Below are positions 52,541 to 62,690 of a stretch of DNA of 64,000 nucleotides, one piece after another. Within the stretch, counting starts at the first letter, position 1. Each line of letters opens with the position of its first letter. The notes under the pieces were generated by a model. That model worked only from the letters and a program-made list of their open reading frames with translations, was not told the origin of the DNA and did no database searches. This DNA is from Thioalkalivibrio sp. ALE31 (lineage in GTDB: Bacteria; Pseudomonadota; Gammaproteobacteria; Ectothiorhodospirales; Ectothiorhodospiraceae), in contig NZ_KB905021.1 in NCBI RefSeq assembly GCF_000377405.1, positions 272,038 through 336,037 of the forward strand, read 5' to 3'. The position numbers and the translations under genes were made by a program.

Positions 52541-53410
52541 TCAGGCGCCGAGGTGATGGTCGGCGATCATCGCTAGCAGGACCACGGCGCCCAGGTAGTG
52601 GTTGTTCTTGAAGGCCCGCAGGCAGTCGGCAGGCTCGCGCTCGAAGATCAGGAACTGCTGGTAGAACATCAGCATCGCCACGATCACCAGCCCGGCCGTG
52701 TAGTAGCCCCCGAACCCGGCGTGCTGGCCGACCAGGTAGAGCCCGTACCAGACCAGGACCTGCAGCCCGGCGGTGATCAGGCGGTCCAGCTCGCCGAAGG
52801 CGATCGCGGTGGACTTCACGCCGATCTTCAGATCGTCCTCGCGATCCACCATGCCGTAGAAGGTGTCGTACACCACGGTCCAGGCCAGAACCGTCACGAA
52901 CAGCAGCCAGGCGACGGGCGGTGGATGCTCGCCGGTGACCGCGGTGAAAGCCATTGGCACGGCCCAGGCAAAGGCCGCGCCCAGATGGACCTGCGGGAAG
53001 TGGTGGAAGCGCTTGGAGAACGGATAGGTGCCGGCCAGCGCAACGGCCACCAGGGAATACAGGATGGTCAGCACATTGGTGAACAGCACCAGCACGAAGG
53101 CGACCACGCTGAGCGCCACGAAGGTGCCCAGGGCCTCGCGCGGGGTGATCGTGCCGATCGCCAGCGGACGGTCGCGGGTACGGGCCACGTGGGCGTCGAA
53201 GTCACGGTCGGCGTAGTCGTTGATCGCGCAGCCGGCCGAGCGCATCAGGACCACGCCGGCGGTGAAGATGAAGATCAGATAGGCGGGCGGCCAGCCGTCG
53301 GCCGCTACCCACAGGGCCCAGAAGGTGGGCCATAGCAGCAGGTAGATGCCCACCGGGCGATCCAGTCGGATCAGGCGGGCGAGTTCCCACAGGCGTTCGC
53401 GCTCGGTCAT
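52541..53410 (-). CDS. ubiA: 4-hydroxybenzoate octaprenyltransferase
   Basis: A 289-residue membrane prenyltransferase of ubiquinone synthesis. The two Asp-rich motifs are CAINDYADRDFD and YDTFYGMVDREDD; LLLWPTFWALW and an RPLAIGTITPREAL segment are typical. About nine hydrophobic helices are visible. The ATG at 53410 lies 6 bp from the end of a MITE-like element, which must have replaced its native upstream region; no good ribosome site is seen in the new leader. Confidence 0.96.
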   Translation of the reverse strand: MTERERLWELARLIRLDRPVGIYLLLWPTFWALWVAADGWPPAYLIFIFTAGVVLMRSAGCAINDYADRDFDAHVARTRDRPLAIGTITPREALGTFVALSVVAFVLVLFTNVLTILYSLVAVALAGTYPFSKRFHHFPQVHLGAAFAWAVPMAFTAVTGEHPPPVAWLLFVTVLAWTVVYDTFYGMVDREDDLKIGVKSTAIAFGELDRLITAGLQVLVWYGLYLVGQHAGFGGYYTAGLVIVAMLMFYQQFLIFEREPADCLRAFKNNHYLGAVVLLAMIADHHLGA

Positions 53411-53416
53411 GGCGGC

Positions 53417-53704
53417 TTAGGGAGACACTGATTGGATTGCACGCTCGCGCTCGAGTCGCTTTTGCGTGCGAACAAGGCACGGTGACTGCCGTGCAGTCAT
53501 TCTGCACAAGGGAACCGTAACGCCGTTCCCACGCAAAAGCGGCCGAGCCCCTTCGTGAAATAAATTGTGGGGGTGGCACCCCCTGTTCCCCGATCCTGCG
53601 TTGCGGCCCTTGCCGGTAGAACCACTACCGGCTGCGCACCGCGCCTTGTCTCGAGAAACAGGGGGTACCAACGCGAGCGTGCAATCCAATCAGTGTCTCC
53701 CTAA
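53417..53704. mobile_element. MITE-like element with 33-bp terminal inverted repeats
   Basis: A 288-bp non-coding element. The ends 53417-53449 and 53672-53704 are a perfect 33-bp inverted repeat (outer part TTAGGGAGACACTGATTGG). If the element proper starts at GGGAGAC, a TA dinucleotide flanks both sides, as in Tc1/mariner-IS630 type insertions. A second hairpin, GCCGGTAG/CTACCGGC, is inside (53612-53632). It has no transposase and lies between ubiA and a TlpA-type gene. Confidence 0.85.
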
Positions 53705-53760
53705 CTTACCAGCCTTGTGGCGCAAGGGCGCCGGGCGCGCCACTCCGGCACTTGGGGATG

Positions 53761-54327
53761 CTACAGGTGCGCCTCCAGCCACCCGTCCAGGTCTTCCGGT
53801 TCCACCTCGCCGCGATGGGTGTCGAGGATGGTGCCATCGCGGGCGATCAGCACGGTGTAGGGCAGGGCGCCAATGCGGTTGCCGTATTCGCGGCCCACGG
53901 CGACCGCCTCGTCCTGACCGATCAGGACCGGGAATTCGATCCCGAAGTCGTCCACGAAGTGCTGGGTGGCTGTCTGTTCGTCCACCGCCACCGCGACGAT
54001 GGTGAAGCCGTCGTCCCGGTGCGCCTCGTAGGTGTCCTGGAACAGCGGCATTTCCTTCTTGCAGGGCGGACACCAGGTGGCCCAGAAGTTCAGCACGATC
54101 AGGTCGCCGTCCCATTCGCTGAGCTGGCGTTCGTCCCCCGCGAGATCGGGCAGGGTGAAGTCGATGCGCTGGTTACCCGAGGCCTCCTCGGCTGCGACCT
54201 CGGGGGCCGCGTCGGTGGTGGCGCCAGCGGTATCCATCTCCGGTTCCGGATCGCCGCAGGCGGCCAGCATGAAGGCGCCGGCCGTGGCGAGTGCCAGCCC
54301 GGGGAGCGCGTGCGTGTGATGCCTCAT
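53761..54327 (-). CDS. TlpA/ResA-type thioredoxin lipoprotein
   Basis: A 188-residue exported thiol-disulfide protein. Residues 1-24 are a lipoprotein signal peptide (AFMLAAC lipobox). After an acidic linker the thioredoxin fold has VLNFWATWCPPCKKEMP (active-site CPPC) and GALPYTVLIARDG with the cis-Pro. Such proteins reduce periplasmic partners, often for cytochrome c maturation. It is coupled to the DsbD gene by ATGA, and DsbD is the likely electron donor. Confidence 0.92.
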   Translation of the reverse strand: MRHHTHALPGLALATAGAFMLAACGDPEPEMDTAGATTDAAPEVAAEEASGNQRIDFTLPDLAGDERQLSEWDGDLIVLNFWATWCPPCKKEMPLFQDTYEAHRDDGFTIVAVAVDEQTATQHFVDDFGIEFPVLIGQDEAVAVGREYGNRIGALPYTVLIARDGTILDTHRGEVEPEDLDGWLEAHL

Positions 54328-56654
54328 GGTGTCACCCCGATGGCGCTTTCCACATGCGCCAGGAAACGGTCGGCATTCAGGTACCCGACGTTGCGGTAGT
54401 TGCGCAGTTCATTGCCGTCAGCGTCCCAGAAGATCATGGCCGGGGGCCCGAACAGGTTGAACTCGCGCATCAGGTTGCGGTGCTCCGAGGTGTTGTCGGT
54501 GACATCGGCCTTGAGCAGGTGCACGTCCGCCATCGCGTTGATGACGCGCTGGTCCTGGAAGGTGGTGCGGTCCAGGCGCACGCAGTCCACGCACCAGTCG
54601 GCGTAGAAGTCCAGAAACACCGGCTGGTTATTGCCCTGTGCCTGCTCCAGCTCGCGTTCGAGATCTTCGAGGCTGTCGATGTAGGTGAACTGCATCTCCG
54701 TCGGCCCGGCCTGTTCGCCGCTGGCGGTCACCGCGGGCTGATTGAGCGTGGCCAGCGGGCGGAAGATGTCCTTGCCGCCGGTGGCCGCGCCCAGCATCAG
54801 CAGCACGCCGTAGATCAGGAGCACCACGCCCAGGCCTTTCCACAGGGTGTGCCAGCCGGAGGTGCCCTCCGGCAGGGTCTTGAGTGCACCCATATAGACC
54901 GCGGTCACGATCAGCAGGATGGCCCACAGGAACATCGCGATCTCGCCCGGGATGACCCGTTCGAGCAGCCAGATGCCGATGGCCAGCAGGCCGACCCCGA
55001 AGGCCGCCTTGATGGTGTCCATCCACGGGCCGGCCTTCGGCAGCAGGCGTCCGGCGGAGGTGCCGATGGCCAGCAGCGGGGCGCCCATGCCCATGCTCAG
55101 CGAGAACAGGGCGATACCGCCCAGCACCGCGTCACCGGTGTGGCTGATATAGAGCAGGGCCCCGATCAGCGGCGCGGTCACGCAGGGGCCGACGATCAGG
55201 GCGGAGAGAAAGCCCATGATCCCGGCGCCGACGTAGGTGCCGCCTTCCTGCTTGTTGCTGATCTGCGACAGCTTGCTCTGTACCCCGGCCGGCATCTGCA
55301 GGTCGTAGAAGCCGAACATCGACATCGCCAGCGCGATGAAGATGGCGACGAAGGTGCCGATGATCCAGGGGTTCTGGAACGCGGCCTGCAGGTTGGCACC
55401 CGCCAGGCCCGCGAACACCCCGGCCACGGTGTAGGTCACCGCCATCGCCAGCACGAACACCAGCGAGATCAGGAACGCCTTGCGCGTGGTCAGGTTCTTC
55501 TGCCCGATGATGATGTTCGACAGGATAGGGATCATCGGGAACACGCAGGGCGTGAACGTCAGCAGCAGCCCGAAGCCGAAGAACGCCAGCGCCACCAGCC
55601 AGATCTGGCCGTCGGCCAGCTGGGCCGCGATGCGGTCCTGCTGGGTGACGGGCGCGGCGGCCTCGTCGTCCTCGCGCGGCTCGTCGCCGGTCTCCGGCAG
55701 GGCATCGGTGTCGGCCTCGGCGGCCAGGTCGGAGGCGAAGGTGACCGACACCTCCTGGGTCAGCGGCGGGTAGCACACGCCGGCGTCGGCGCAGCCCTGG
55801 TAATCGATCGCCAGGGTGATGTCGGCGACGTCGTCCGCGTCACGCAGCACCGGGACGAGGATCTCGACCTGGTCGCGAAACACCTGGCTCTCGCCGAAGA
55901 ATTCGTCTTCCTGCAGCTCGCCGTCCGGCGGGTTGACCGGGCCCAGTTCGATGCCGTCGCCCTCGGCGATGCGCACATCCAGCTGTTCGCGGTAGAGGTA
56001 GTAGCCCTCGGCGATATCGAAGCGCAGGATCACCGCGTTCTGGCTGATGGCCTCCAGCGATGCGGCGAAGGCCTTTTCCGGTTCCAGCAGGTCATCGGCG
56101 GCGCCCAGATCACCGGACAGTTCGCCAAGGTCGCCCAGCGCGCTGCGTTCCTCCGCGGGCTCGTCGCGGGGTTCTTCGTCCGCGTCGGCCTCGCCGTTCC
56201 CGCCCGGCAGGCCGGGCAGCTCGATGGAGACGGTCTGGAAATGCGGCGGATAGCACACGCCGAGATCCGCGCAGCCCTGCGAGCGCGCGGTCAGTTCGAT
56301 GGTTGTGCTCTCGGCCGCCACGATCGGCAGCTCGACCTGCACCTGGCCACGATAGGTCTCGACCCGGCCGAAGAACTCGTCTTCCTTGACCTCGCCGTCC
56401 GGGATCCGGGCTTCGCCCAGTTCGAGTCCGTCGCTCTCCGGCATGAACTCGAATTGCTCGCGGTACATGTAGTACTCGTCCGCGATGTCCCAGGTGAGGC
56501 GCACAGTGTCGGCGTCGATCGCTTCGGCACTGAGGGCGAAGGCGTCGTCCGGGTCCAGCAGGTCGTCCTCGAAGACGGCCTGGGCCAGGGCGGGCAGCAG
56601 CGTCAAGGCGAGGAGCAGGCTCGCCAGCCAGGTGCGCGGGTTCAGGAGGTGCAT
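54324..56654 (-). CDS. dsbD: DsbD thiol:disulfide interchange protein with duplicated N-terminal domain
   Basis: A 776-residue protein that moves electrons from cytoplasmic thioredoxin across the membrane. After a signal peptide (LASLLLALTLLPALAQA) come two tandem DsbD-alpha domains, residues about 25-150 and about 185-315, each with a matching core (ADEYYMYREQFEF.. GCADLGVCYPPH and AEGYYLYREQLDV.. GCADAGVCYPPL) and the reactive Cys pair. The eight-helix beta domain (LTFTPCVFPMIPILSNI, IVGPCVTAPLIGAL) and a C-terminal thioredoxin domain (FYADWCVDCVRL) follow. E. coli DsbD has 565 residues with one alpha domain. It overlaps cutA by 13 nt and TlpA by ATGA. Confidence 0.95.
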   Translation of the reverse strand: MHLLNPRTWLASLLLALTLLPALAQAVFEDDLLDPDDAFALSAEAIDADTVRLTWDIADEYYMYREQFEFMPESDGLELGEARIPDGEVKEDEFFGRVETYRGQVQVELPIVAAESTTIELTARSQGCADLGVCYPPHFQTVSIELPGLPGGNGEADADEEPRDEPAEERSALGDLGELSGDLGAADDLLEPEKAFAASLEAISQNAVILRFDIAEGYYLYREQLDVRIAEGDGIELGPVNPPDGELQEDEFFGESQVFRDQVEILVPVLRDADDVADITLAIDYQGCADAGVCYPPLTQEVSVTFASDLAAEADTDALPETGDEPREDDEAAAPVTQQDRIAAQLADGQIWLVALAFFGFGLLLTFTPCVFPMIPILSNIIIGQKNLTTRKAFLISLVFVLAMAVTYTVAGVFAGLAGANLQAAFQNPWIIGTFVAIFIALAMSMFGFYDLQMPAGVQSKLSQISNKQEGGTYVGAGIMGFLSALIVGPCVTAPLIGALLYISHTGDAVLGGIALFSLSMGMGAPLLAIGTSAGRLLPKAGPWMDTIKAAFGVGLLAIGIWLLERVIPGEIAMFLWAILLIVTAVYMGALKTLPEGTSGWHTLWKGLGVVLLIYGVLLMLGAATGGKDIFRPLATLNQPAVTASGEQAGPTEMQFTYIDSLEDLERELEQAQGNNQPVFLDFYADWCVDCVRLDRTTFQDQRVINAMADVHLLKADVTDNTSEHRNLMREFNLFGPPAMIFWDADGNELRNYRNVGYLNADRFLAHVESAIGVTP

Positions 56655-56983
56655 TGTGTAATCCAGTCCAGGTAATCGGGCAGCCCGTGTTCGATCGGCA
56701 GGGCGATGATCTCGGGTGTCTCGTAGGGGTGTTGGTCCGCCAGGCGCGTCTGGAGTTCGTCGAGACGTGCGGGCGAGGTCTTGATCAGTAGAGTGACTTC
56801 CGCGTCGATCTCGATATTCCCTTTCCACAGGTAGACCGAGCGTCCGGGCGGCAGGATGTGCACGCAGGCCGCCAGGCCCTGTTCCACCAGGGTGCCGGCC
56901 AGGGTGTCGGCCGCGGCCGGGTCATCCAGGGTGGTGATCACCAGCCAGGCGCGGGCTTCGGTGGCTTGCCGGGTGGTAGTCAT
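56642..56983 (-). CDS. cutA: Divalent-cation tolerance protein CutA
   Basis: A 113-residue CutA1 protein: trimeric, ferredoxin-like fold, with VITTLDDPAAADTLAGTLVEQGLAACVHILPPGRSVYLWKG and KTSPARLDELQTRLADQHPYETPEIIALP. Its role in copper tolerance is debated. Overlap with the DsbD start (13 nt) keeps the E. coli cutA-dsbD arrangement. Confidence 0.95.
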   Translation of the reverse strand: MTTTRQATEARAWLVITTLDDPAAADTLAGTLVEQGLAACVHILPPGRSVYLWKGNIEIDAEVTLLIKTSPARLDELQTRLADQHPYETPEIIALPIEHGLPDYLDWITQCTS

Positions 56984-56986
56984 GGT

Positions 56987-57784
56987 TCAGGAATCCCGTT
57001 CGATGCGCGCTGTCTGGCCCGGCCGCAGCGGCACACCGTCCGCCGGGGAGAACTCGACCTCGACGCGGTAGCCGCGTTCGGGCTCCTCGCCGGTCGGCTC
57101 CCAGCCCACGCGCGCGATGGTGCCGGGCAGGCGCTGGTCGCCGACTACGACCGTAACCGCGGTCCCGGGTTCCAGGGTCGTGGCCGTGTCGGCCGGGACG
57201 GTCGCCGTGGCACGCATCGGGTCGGTGGTGCCGAGGATCGCGAGCACCGGCGGCAGCAGGGCCGGGTTCACGTACTGGCCGGGGTTGGCCTCGACGCGCA
57301 CCAGGCGCCCGCTGGCCGGGGCGCGGATGGTGGCGTCGTCAAGATCGGCGCGGATGCGGTCACGCTGGGCGCGGGCCTCGGCCAGGCGCGCGGCGACCGT
57401 CGCGTAGTCGATGCGGGCCAGTTCCAGCTCGCGCGCGGCGATCAGGGTCTGGTCGTAGAGGTCCTCGGCCTTGTCGCGTTCGCGTTCGGCCTCGTCCAGT
57501 TCCATCTGCAGGCGCTCCAGCGTGGCCCGGGCGGCCCGCAGGTCGGCATCGGTGCGTCGAGTGTCCAGGCGGAACAGGACGGCATCGGCCTCGACCCGAT
57601 CGCCGGCGCTCGCCTCGATGGATTCGATGCGGCCGGCAACCGGGGCGGTGATGCGGTAGCGCTCGCCCCAGTCGAGCTGGGCCGCGAAGCCGTCCTCGGC
57701 CAGCACGGGCGCCGGGGTGACGGCGAGCAGGGCCAGCAGGCTGGCCGTGGTCAGCAGGGATGGGCTCGTGAATACGCGGGACAT
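56987..57784 (-). CDS. HlyD/RND-type periplasmic adaptor subunit
   Basis: A 265-residue short membrane-fusion protein with a signal peptide (TTASLLALLAVTPAPVLA). A lipoyl-like half motif (YRITAPVAGRIESIEASAGDRVEADAVLFRLD) is followed by a coiled-coil hairpin rich in Arg and Glu, the second lipoyl half (DDATIRAPASGRLVRVEANPGQYV) and a beta-barrel domain. It would link an inner-membrane pump to the TolC-like protein encoded just upstream; no pump gene is adjacent. ATG 57784 has GGGAG eight bases upstream; a TTG at 57826 overlapping the upstream stop is an alternative. Confidence 0.88.
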   Translation of the reverse strand: MSRVFTSPSLLTTASLLALLAVTPAPVLAEDGFAAQLDWGERYRITAPVAGRIESIEASAGDRVEADAVLFRLDTRRTDADLRAARATLERLQMELDEAERERDKAEDLYDQTLIAARELELARIDYATVAARLAEARAQRDRIRADLDDATIRAPASGRLVRVEANPGQYVNPALLPPVLAILGTTDPMRATATVPADTATTLEPGTAVTVVVGDQRLPGTIARVGWEPTGEEPERGYRVEVEFSPADGVPLRPGQTARIERDS

Positions 57785-57822
57785 GGGCAGTTCTCCCGTC
57801 CGGTCGCCAGTGGGCCGGCGGC

Positions 57823-59199
57823 TCAAGGGGTTTCCTGGGTGGCGCGGAACGGGCTCAACTCGTCACGGCCGCTTAGCAGGGCCAGGCGCTCGTAGGCCAG
57901 GGCCAGTTGGTATTCGGTGCTGGCATTGAAATGCGCCGCGGCACTTTGCTGCACCATCGAGTCGCCCAGATCGGCCTGGTCCTCGATGTCGTAGAGGTAG
58001 CGCGCGCGGTCGATGTAGAGCTCGCGGTAGTCCATGCGCCAGGCGGCCTCGTCGCGCTGGGTGCGCAGGGCACGGATCTCGTCGTGCAGTTCGCGCAGGC
58101 GGTTGCGGGCCTCGATGCGTGCCTGGCCCAGTTCGGCCTCGGCGCGGTGACGGGCGGCGACGGCCTGGCCGACGCGGCTGTCGTGGCGACGGCCTTCGTA
58201 CAGCGGGATCTCCAGCACCAGGCCGGCGGCGAACGGGTTGCGGTCTCCGCCGCCGAGGTCGCGGTTCCACCAGCCGGATTCGGCCTCCGCATACAGGCGC
58301 GGACGGCGCTGGGCGCGCGAGGCGGCCACCTCGCGGCTGGCGGCCTCGACCTGGCGGCGTTCGGCCAGCAGGCGCGGGCTGGTGTTGTCGAGCTCGGCCA
58401 GCAGGGTGTCCAGATCCGGCAGTTCCGGCAGGTCCAGCGGAAGCATGGGGGCGAGCACGGTGCGCACACGCCGGTCCGGGCGGTTCAGGGCCTCGGCCAG
58501 GGCGGCGCGGGTGCGGGCCTGGTTCTGCAGGGCGCGGGTGCGCTGAACGCGCAGGGTCTGATATTCGGATTCAAGGCGAAAGACCTCGATATCCGACACC
58601 TGACCGCGCTGGTTGCGCTCCTCGGCGCGTTCCTTGGAGACGTAGGCCGCGGCCATTGCCTCGGTGTCGCGGGCAAAGGCCAGATCGGCCAGCAGCACAT
58701 CGAAGTAGCGCTCGAGGACGTGGATGCGGTGGCGGGCGTGGGCCAGTTCCTCGTGCTGGCGGGCGGCAACCAGACGCTGCTCGCTGGCCGATTCGCGCGC
58801 GTGGGACTGGCCGAAGTCGCTCAGCAGCTTGCGCGCCACGATGGCGGCGCGTGAGTCGTTGCGGCTGCGGTCCTCGATCTGGTCGTTGGGTTCGATCCAG
58901 CGGGCCTCGAGCCGGGCGTTTACGCTGACGTCGCGTTCGGCACGGGTCGCTTCCAGCTCCGCGCGGGCCTGCTCGCGTTCGGCGCGTGCTGCGCGCACCC
59001 GTGGGTGCAGGGCGTCGACGCGTTCCAGTGCGTCACCGACCCGCATGGGGTTGGGCAAGGGCCCGGCATCGGCCGCGCCGACGCTGTCCTGTGCCATTAC
59101 CGCTCCGGCCAGCGGCCACAGGAGCAGGCCGGCCAGCAGCAGGCGGGCCAGTCGGCGCCGGTGGTGGGGGCCGGACGAGCGGGGGTGCATCGGCGACAT
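57823..59199 (-). CDS. TolC-family outer-membrane protein
   Basis: A 458-residue TolC-like channel protein. A signal peptide (LARLLLAGLLLWPLAGAVMAQ) is followed by two repeats of long helices (ALERVDALHPRVRAARAEREQAR; SPRLLAERRQVEAASREVAA) with short strand regions, and the family ending EYQLALAYERLALLSG. It is in one operon with the adaptor gene downstream. The export substrate is unknown. ATG 59199 has GAGGAT upstream; ATG 59190 is also possible. Confidence 0.9.
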   Translation of the reverse strand: MSPMHPRSSGPHHRRRLARLLLAGLLLWPLAGAVMAQDSVGAADAGPLPNPMRVGDALERVDALHPRVRAARAEREQARAELEATRAERDVSVNARLEARWIEPNDQIEDRSRNDSRAAIVARKLLSDFGQSHARESASEQRLVAARQHEELAHARHRIHVLERYFDVLLADLAFARDTEAMAAAYVSKERAEERNQRGQVSDIEVFRLESEYQTLRVQRTRALQNQARTRAALAEALNRPDRRVRTVLAPMLPLDLPELPDLDTLLAELDNTSPRLLAERRQVEAASREVAASRAQRRPRLYAEAESGWWNRDLGGGDRNPFAAGLVLEIPLYEGRRHDSRVGQAVAARHRAEAELGQARIEARNRLRELHDEIRALRTQRDEAAWRMDYRELYIDRARYLYDIEDQADLGDSMVQQSAAAHFNASTEYQLALAYERLALLSGRDELSPFRATQETP

Positions 59200-59234
59200 C
59201 AGGCGTCGATCCTCGCGGGTTGAGCGGATGGGGC

Positions 59235-59774
59235 TCAGCGGCCGTCTTGTTCGCGCTTGAAGCGCGTGAAGTTCTGGTCCTTGTAATGCCCCTCGGCTAC
59301 GAACTCGCCCAGCTGGAGGAACTCGCGGACGTCGCGCGTGGCCCCGGTGAACCGGGCGATGGGTTCGCCCTCGAGGTTGAAGAACTGGAACACGGGCGTG
59401 GCGCGCACCCGGTAGTCACGGGTGGCCCAGTCCATTTGGGTCTTGGTCTCGCCCTCGAAGGTGACGATCTCGATGGCGCCCTCGACGTCGACGCTGAATA
59501 CGAGAAAGTGCTCGCTGAAGTATTCCTGAACCTCGGGCTGGTTCAGCACCTGGTTCTTCATGCGGTGGCAGAACGGGCAGTCGGCCATCTCGAAGAAGAT
59601 CAGGATGCCCTTCTTGCCGGCCGCGCGCGCCTCCTCCAGCTCCTCGGGGAACTCGCCGAAGGTCGGGTCGAAGAAGTGGTGTTCCGGATCGCGCGGGTCT
59701 TCCACGGCGGCGGTCGTCAGGGCCGGGACGAGGAAGGCCAGCAGGGCCAGCATCAGGATCGGTGTGCGCAGCAT
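59235..59774 (-). CDS. SoxW-like periplasmic thioredoxin
   Basis: A 179-residue exported thioredoxin-fold protein. A signal peptide (ILMLALLAFLVPALTTA) precedes ILIFFEMADCPFCHRMKNQVL, with a CPFC active site, and ATPVFQFFNLEGEPIARF with the cis-Pro. The motif and length match SoxW-type thioredoxins that keep sulfur-oxidation proteins reduced, but no sox genes are in the window. It heads the TolC/adaptor/cutA/dsbD operon and may receive electrons from DsbD. Confidence 0.88.
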   Translation of the reverse strand: MLRTPILMLALLAFLVPALTTAAVEDPRDPEHHFFDPTFGEFPEELEEARAAGKKGILIFFEMADCPFCHRMKNQVLNQPEVQEYFSEHFLVFSVDVEGAIEIVTFEGETKTQMDWATRDYRVRATPVFQFFNLEGEPIARFTGATRDVREFLQLGEFVAEGHYKDQNFTRFKREQDGR

Positions 59775-59991
59775 GGTTCGTTTGCTCTCCGGAATATCTC
59801 GTCAGGCGTATGCACCAAAGACGTGCGGAAGACTGGCTTAATTCCCTTCCCCTTGCAAGGACAAAACGGGTCGCGGCCAGCGCGTTCCGGTGTCAATGGT
59901 TTTTGGAGTATCCGCGTCGCACCGGGGTTCCAATCGACAGCACCCGGGGGGCATGTTCCAATAATCGGGCCTGATCTGCGGAACCCCCTCG

Positions 59992-60474
59992 ATGCGCAAC
60001 CCCCTCTTTCCCCTGTTTGTCTTTCTTGGTCTGGTACTGCTCGAGATCTTCGGCTTTGCCTGGGTAGGTGACGCCGTGGGCGCCCTGATGACGGTGGCGC
60101 TGGTGATTATCACGGCCGCGGCCGGGCTGCTGCTGTTCCGGTTGCAGGGTTTCTACCACTGGCGCCGTCTGCAGCAGAGCCTGGCGCGCGGGGAGGTGCC
60201 GGCGCGGGGTCTGGTCGAAGGCTGGCTGCTGATGAGCGCCGCCGTGTTGCTGTTGCTGCCGGGTTTTTTCACCGATGCCGCCGGCTTCGTGCTGTTGATC
60301 CCGCCGCTGCGGCGCTGGGCGGCGGACGGCATCCTGCGTCGCGGCATGGTCCGCGCGCGTGGGGCTGGCCCTGGCGGCGCACAGGGCAGCGACACCATCG
60401 AGGGCGAGTTCCGCCGTCACGAGGACGGTGGCGAGCCGCCTGACGACCGGCTCGATCACGACGACCGTCGCTGA
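59992..60474 (+). CDS. fxsA: FxsA-family membrane protein
   Basis: A 160-residue membrane protein starting MRNPLFPLFVFLGLVLLEIFGFAWVGDAVG, the FxsA signature, with further helices ALMTVALVIITAAAGLLL and WLLMSAAVLLLLPGFFTDAAGFVLLIPPLRR. E. coli FxsA suppresses F-plasmid exclusion of phage T7; its cellular function is not known. It lies upstream of groES, as it does near groSL in E. coli. The charged C-terminal tail is not conserved. Confidence 0.92.
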   Translation: MRNPLFPLFVFLGLVLLEIFGFAWVGDAVGALMTVALVIITAAAGLLLFRLQGFYHWRRLQQSLARGEVPARGLVEGWLLMSAAVLLLLPGFFTDAAGFVLLIPPLRRWAADGILRRGMVRARGAGPGGAQGSDTIEGEFRRHEDGGEPPDDRLDHDDRR

Positions 60475-60509
60475 TCTCCCCGCGGTCTCCGGATTTGTAA
60501 CGCGCGCCC

Positions 60510-60563
60510 TTGACTCGCCTTTGTGTGCCCCTATTATTAGCACTCGTCAGGGGCGGGTGCTAA
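60510..60563 (+). promoter_or_regulatory. groESL promoter with CIRCE operator
   Basis: A CIRCE element occupies 60537-60563: TTAGCACTC, nine bases, GGGTGCTAA (one mismatch from GAGTGCTAA). It overlaps a sigma-70 -10 (TATTAT 60532-60537) that is 16 bp from TTGACT at 60510-60515. CTTGACT and CCCCTATT also resemble a sigma-32 promoter. HrcA would repress here, with heat shock giving relief. Confidence 0.9.
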
Positions 60564-60624
60564 CAGGGTGCCCGTCCGACACCCCAACTTTCCTGTTGCA
60601 GACACTTTATAAGGAGTTCGCACC

Positions 60625-60915
60625 ATGAACCTGCGGCCTTTGCACGATCGAGTCATCGTGAAGCGTATGGAAGAAGAGCGCACCACCCCCGGCGGCATCG
60701 TGATCCCGGATTCCGCGGCCGAAAAGCCGATCCGCGGCGAGGTCCTGGCGGTGGGCAACGGCAAGATCCTGGATAACGGCGAGTCTCGTCCGCTGGACGT
60801 GAAGGCCGGTGACAAGGTCCTGTTCGGCAAGTATTCCGGCACCGAGGTCAAGGTCGAGGGCGAAGACGTCCTGGTGATGCGCGAAGACGACATCATGGCC
60901 GTCATCGAGGGCTGA
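60625..60915 (+). CDS. groES: Co-chaperonin GroES
   Basis: A 96-residue GroES. It begins [21 protein letters not shown] and has the mobile loop [13 protein letters not shown] that docks on GroEL, the [17 protein letters not shown] segment and a final [14 protein letters not shown] precedes the ATG. CIRCE and heat-shock-like promoter elements lie upstream, and groEL follows by 50 nt. Confidence 0.98.
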   Translation: MNLRPLHDRVIVKRMEEERTTPGGIVIPDSAAEKPIRGEVLAVGNGKILDNGESRPLDVKAGDKVLFGKYSGTEVKVEGEDVLVMREDDIMAVIEG

Positions 60916-60938
60916 GCCCCCGCCCCGCGTCCGTCTAA

Positions 60939-62630
<1,692 letters not shown>

Positions 62631-62665
62631 GCCGCGCCTTCTCCGTACATCGCCGATGTACCCGG

Positions 62666-62690
62666 GACCCCGCTTCGGCGGGGTCTTTTT
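62666..62690 (+). terminator. Intrinsic terminator of groESL
   Basis: GACCCCGC, loop TTCG, GCGGGGTC, then TTTTT (62666-62690). A perfect 8-bp stem with a UUCG tetraloop. A second palindrome (TACATCG-C-CGATGTA, 62646-62660) precedes it. Confidence 0.95.

Noticed and set aside
54291-56675. A 794-codon plus-strand frame opposite dsbD
   Set aside because: Compositional shadow of dsbD with Gln/His/Asp-rich nonsense sequence.
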